From assembly GCA_049802875.1 (NCBI GenBank), contig JBARNH010000040.1, positions 1-64,000 of the forward strand: DNA of 64,000 nt, given 5' to 3'. Made by a program: the position numbers and the translations under genes. This stretch comes from Lutacidiplasma sp049802875 (GTDB lineage Archaea > Thermoplasmatota > Thermoplasmata > Lutacidiplasmatales > UBA184). This document shows positions 62,640-64,000 of the stretch, in pieces. The stretch's first letter is position 1, and every line of letters starts with the position of its first letter. The notes beneath the pieces were generated by a model. That model ran no database searches and was not told the DNA's origin. It saw nothing but the letters and a program-made list of their open reading frames with translations.

Positions 62640-64000
62640 TCACGGGTACGGCCGGACCGGCTTCGGTGGCCGAGGCACCGTCGCGCGAGTGCTCCGGGCC
62701 AACGGGTGGCGATGCACCGTCGGGTGCGGTACCTGGAACATGTGGTACGGGATTGGGAGCAGGAGAAGGCCCCCGACGATCACGGTGAACGCCCCGATCG
62801 AGTACGCGAGGTGGACGCCGTAGGTCGCGTACAGCCAGCCCCCGAGCAACGTGCCGATCAGCCCGCCGGCCCCGGCGACCGCACTGTAGAGCCCTAACGC
62901 GCGGCCCCGCGACGAGCGACCGACCAGCCGAACGAGGAACAGCGTGCTCGCGGTGCTGATGAACGCCCAGCTGACCCCGAGCAGCGCGTTGAGGAGCGTC
63001 AGCCAACCGAGGAGCGCCGGACTCCCGAGACCGAATAGGATGTAGAGCGGGCCCCAGAGGAACAGCAGCATGAGGAGCACCCGCGCGCCCAGGGACTCGA
63101 GAAAAACACCCTTTGGGGAGTGCTTGTCGACTGCTCGCCCTGAGTGAATGAACAACGCGGTCGACGCCGCGGCGGCGCCGAGATAGACGATGAAGACGCC
63201 CGCATCCGTGAACTTGGCGTCCTGCCACAGGAAAACCGGGAACGGCCCGTAGAAGATGTCGAACCCCACGCTCATCACTCCGAGCGCAGCGAGGAAGAGA
63301 TACTCCTTTCCGGGGAGCTTGTCGGCGCTCGAGCGAGTCAGGTCGATGACCCCGACGACGCGGTTCCGTAACTGGTGGACGCGTTCGTTCACACTCCGAT
63401 GCAAGTGCACCAGGTCCGCGACGCTGCGCCGCTCGATCCGCCCGTTCGGCTCCTCGATCCACGCCCACGCGATGCCGGCGGAGAGCAGCGCGAGCCCGCC
63501 CGACACGATGAGCAGCGCGGTCATTCCGTGGATCACGTTCTGATTGACCCCGACCACGAACAGCCAGACGAATCCGACCGCGAGACCCGCCGTCGTGCCC
63601 AGGCCCGAGATGAGACCGAACAACCCGATGTCGGTGGGCCACCAGCGCTTATGGCGGGTTTCGAGCAGGAGCATCGTGCCGATCGGCGCGCTGGCGGCCG
63701 AGGCAAGGCCCTCCACGATGTTGAGCCAGAAGTACGTGAGGATATCCTGCGCGAGGGCGATCGCGATGATCGCGAGTCCCGTCGCGAGGAACGAACCGAC
63801 CAGGAAGTACTTCCGGTGGGCGACGCGGTCCGAGAGATTCCCCCAGAGGATCGTGAACGGGACCTGGCTCATCGCCGACGCCGCGATGATGATCGTGACG
63901 GCGAAGGGGGAGGCGTAGAACTTTTGGAGCGCGAGGAGGGGGATCAACGGCGCAGCGATCCCGTCCGAGATCGCGAGCGGGAGGTACGAGAGGAACCAGA
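62640..64000 (-). CDS. MFS transporter, N-terminus beyond the right edge
   Basis: At least 453 codons, open to the window end on the minus strand. The first visible residues WFLSYLPLAISDGIAAPLIPLLAL form part of TM1, so the TTG at 63947 is not the true start. About 12 spans, loop motif GNLSDRVAHRKYFLVG, a long charged central loop (about 175-225 of the visible part) and SRGRALGLYSAVAGAGGLIGTLLGG in the second half. The C-terminal tail is basic and Pro-rich. The substrate is unknown. Confidence 0.85.
   Translation of the reverse strand, partial: WFLSYLPLAISDGIAAPLIPLLALQKFYASPFAVTIIIAASAMSQVPFTILWGNLSDRVAHRKYFLVGSFLATGLAIIAIALAQDILTYFWLNIVEGLASAASAPIGTMLLLETRHKRWWPTDIGLFGLISGLGTTAGLAVGFVWLFVVGVNQNVIHGMTALLIVSGGLALLSAGIAWAWIEEPNGRIERRSVADLVHLHRSVNERVHQLRNRVVGVIDLTRSSADKLPGKEYLFLAALGVMSVGFDIFYGPFPVFLWQDAKFTDAGVFIVYLGAAAASTALFIHSGRAVDKHSPKGVFLESLGARVLLMLLFLWGPLYILFGLGSPALLGWLTLLNALLGVSWAFISTASTLFLVRLVGRSSRGRALGLYSAVAGAGGLIGTLLGGWLYATYGVHLAYSIGAFTVIVGGLLLLPIPYHMFQVPHPTVHRHPLARSTRATVPRPPKPVRPYP

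Noticed and set aside
1..64000. CRISPR array, insertion sequence or integrase
   Set aside because: I saw no regularly spaced direct repeats, no transposase or integrase domain, and no terminal inverted repeats. The only DNA repeats noted are coding repeats in the YVTN and FnIII genes.

Overview
The window is 64 kb of compact, high-GC archaeal chromosome. The archaeal assignment rests on several information-processing genes that bacteria lack: a fibrillarin/Nop5 pair, ribosomal proteins L15e and LX, a GINS subunit, prefoldin alpha and beta, the KEOPS subunit Pcc1, TFB, an aIF5B-type IF-2, a DRG GTPase, TruD of the archaeal/eukaryal kind, and many AT-rich TATA-like boxes 25-35 bases before start codons. 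Surface proteins with YVTN, thermopsin-like and fibronectin III modules, plus abundant KaiC-like ATPases, point to the Thermoplasmatota, probably a high-GC soil or sediment lineage. That placement is inference; no rRNA gene is present. I count about 62 protein genes and one tRNA. Intergenic gaps are short, start/stop overlaps such as ATGA and GTGA are common, and seven convergent gene pairs overlap at their 3' ends.

Layout. 0-2.2 kb: the end of nop5, fibrillarin, and a convergent DRG GTPase. 2.3-8.9 kb: a HerA/VirB4-like ATPase, three RecA/KaiC-fold proteins of which only the first has an intact P-loop, a PAC2-family protein and a MidA-like methyltransferase. 8.9-15 kb: GINS, a small TOPRIM protein, L15e, TrmJ, FtsY, prefoldin alpha, LX, and a ThiI-like protein whose PP-loop is destroyed. 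15-27 kb: ArgRS, MscL with a zinc ribbon, QueC, a DUF92 membrane protein, a GmhB-like phosphatase, a stand-alone asparagine-synthetase-type domain, PurB-Pcc1-prefoldin beta, a prenyl synthase, a TPR protein, a BtuF-like protein, a membrane metalloprotease and an MBL hydrolase. 27-36.5 kb: an MFS transporter, tRNA-Gln(UUG) and three large secreted or membrane-anchored proteins.

36.6-46.6 kb: the metabolic centrepiece is a run of bacterial-type pentose-phosphate genes (transketolase, a transaldolase-phosphoglucose isomerase fusion, a HAD phosphatase, 6-phosphogluconate dehydrogenase, glucose-6-phosphate dehydrogenase, 6-phosphogluconolactonase). A convergent ROK/polyphosphate-type glucokinase and an F420/NADP-type reductase follow. 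Together they would take glucose through the complete oxidative branch and the non-oxidative transfers, an arrangement unusual for archaea and most simply explained by acquisition from bacteria. 46.7-64 kb: an ABC exporter, a DHA2-type MFS transporter, CBS, YkgJ-like and HDAC-like genes, a winged-helix protein, TFB, and a minus-strand series truD - P-loop-less KaiC - KaiC - dinB - galT - infB. An MFS gene runs off the right edge.

The best candidates for something undescribed are the two separate KaiC loci that pair an intact ATPase with degenerate paralogues, and the bacterial-style pentose-phosphate operon.
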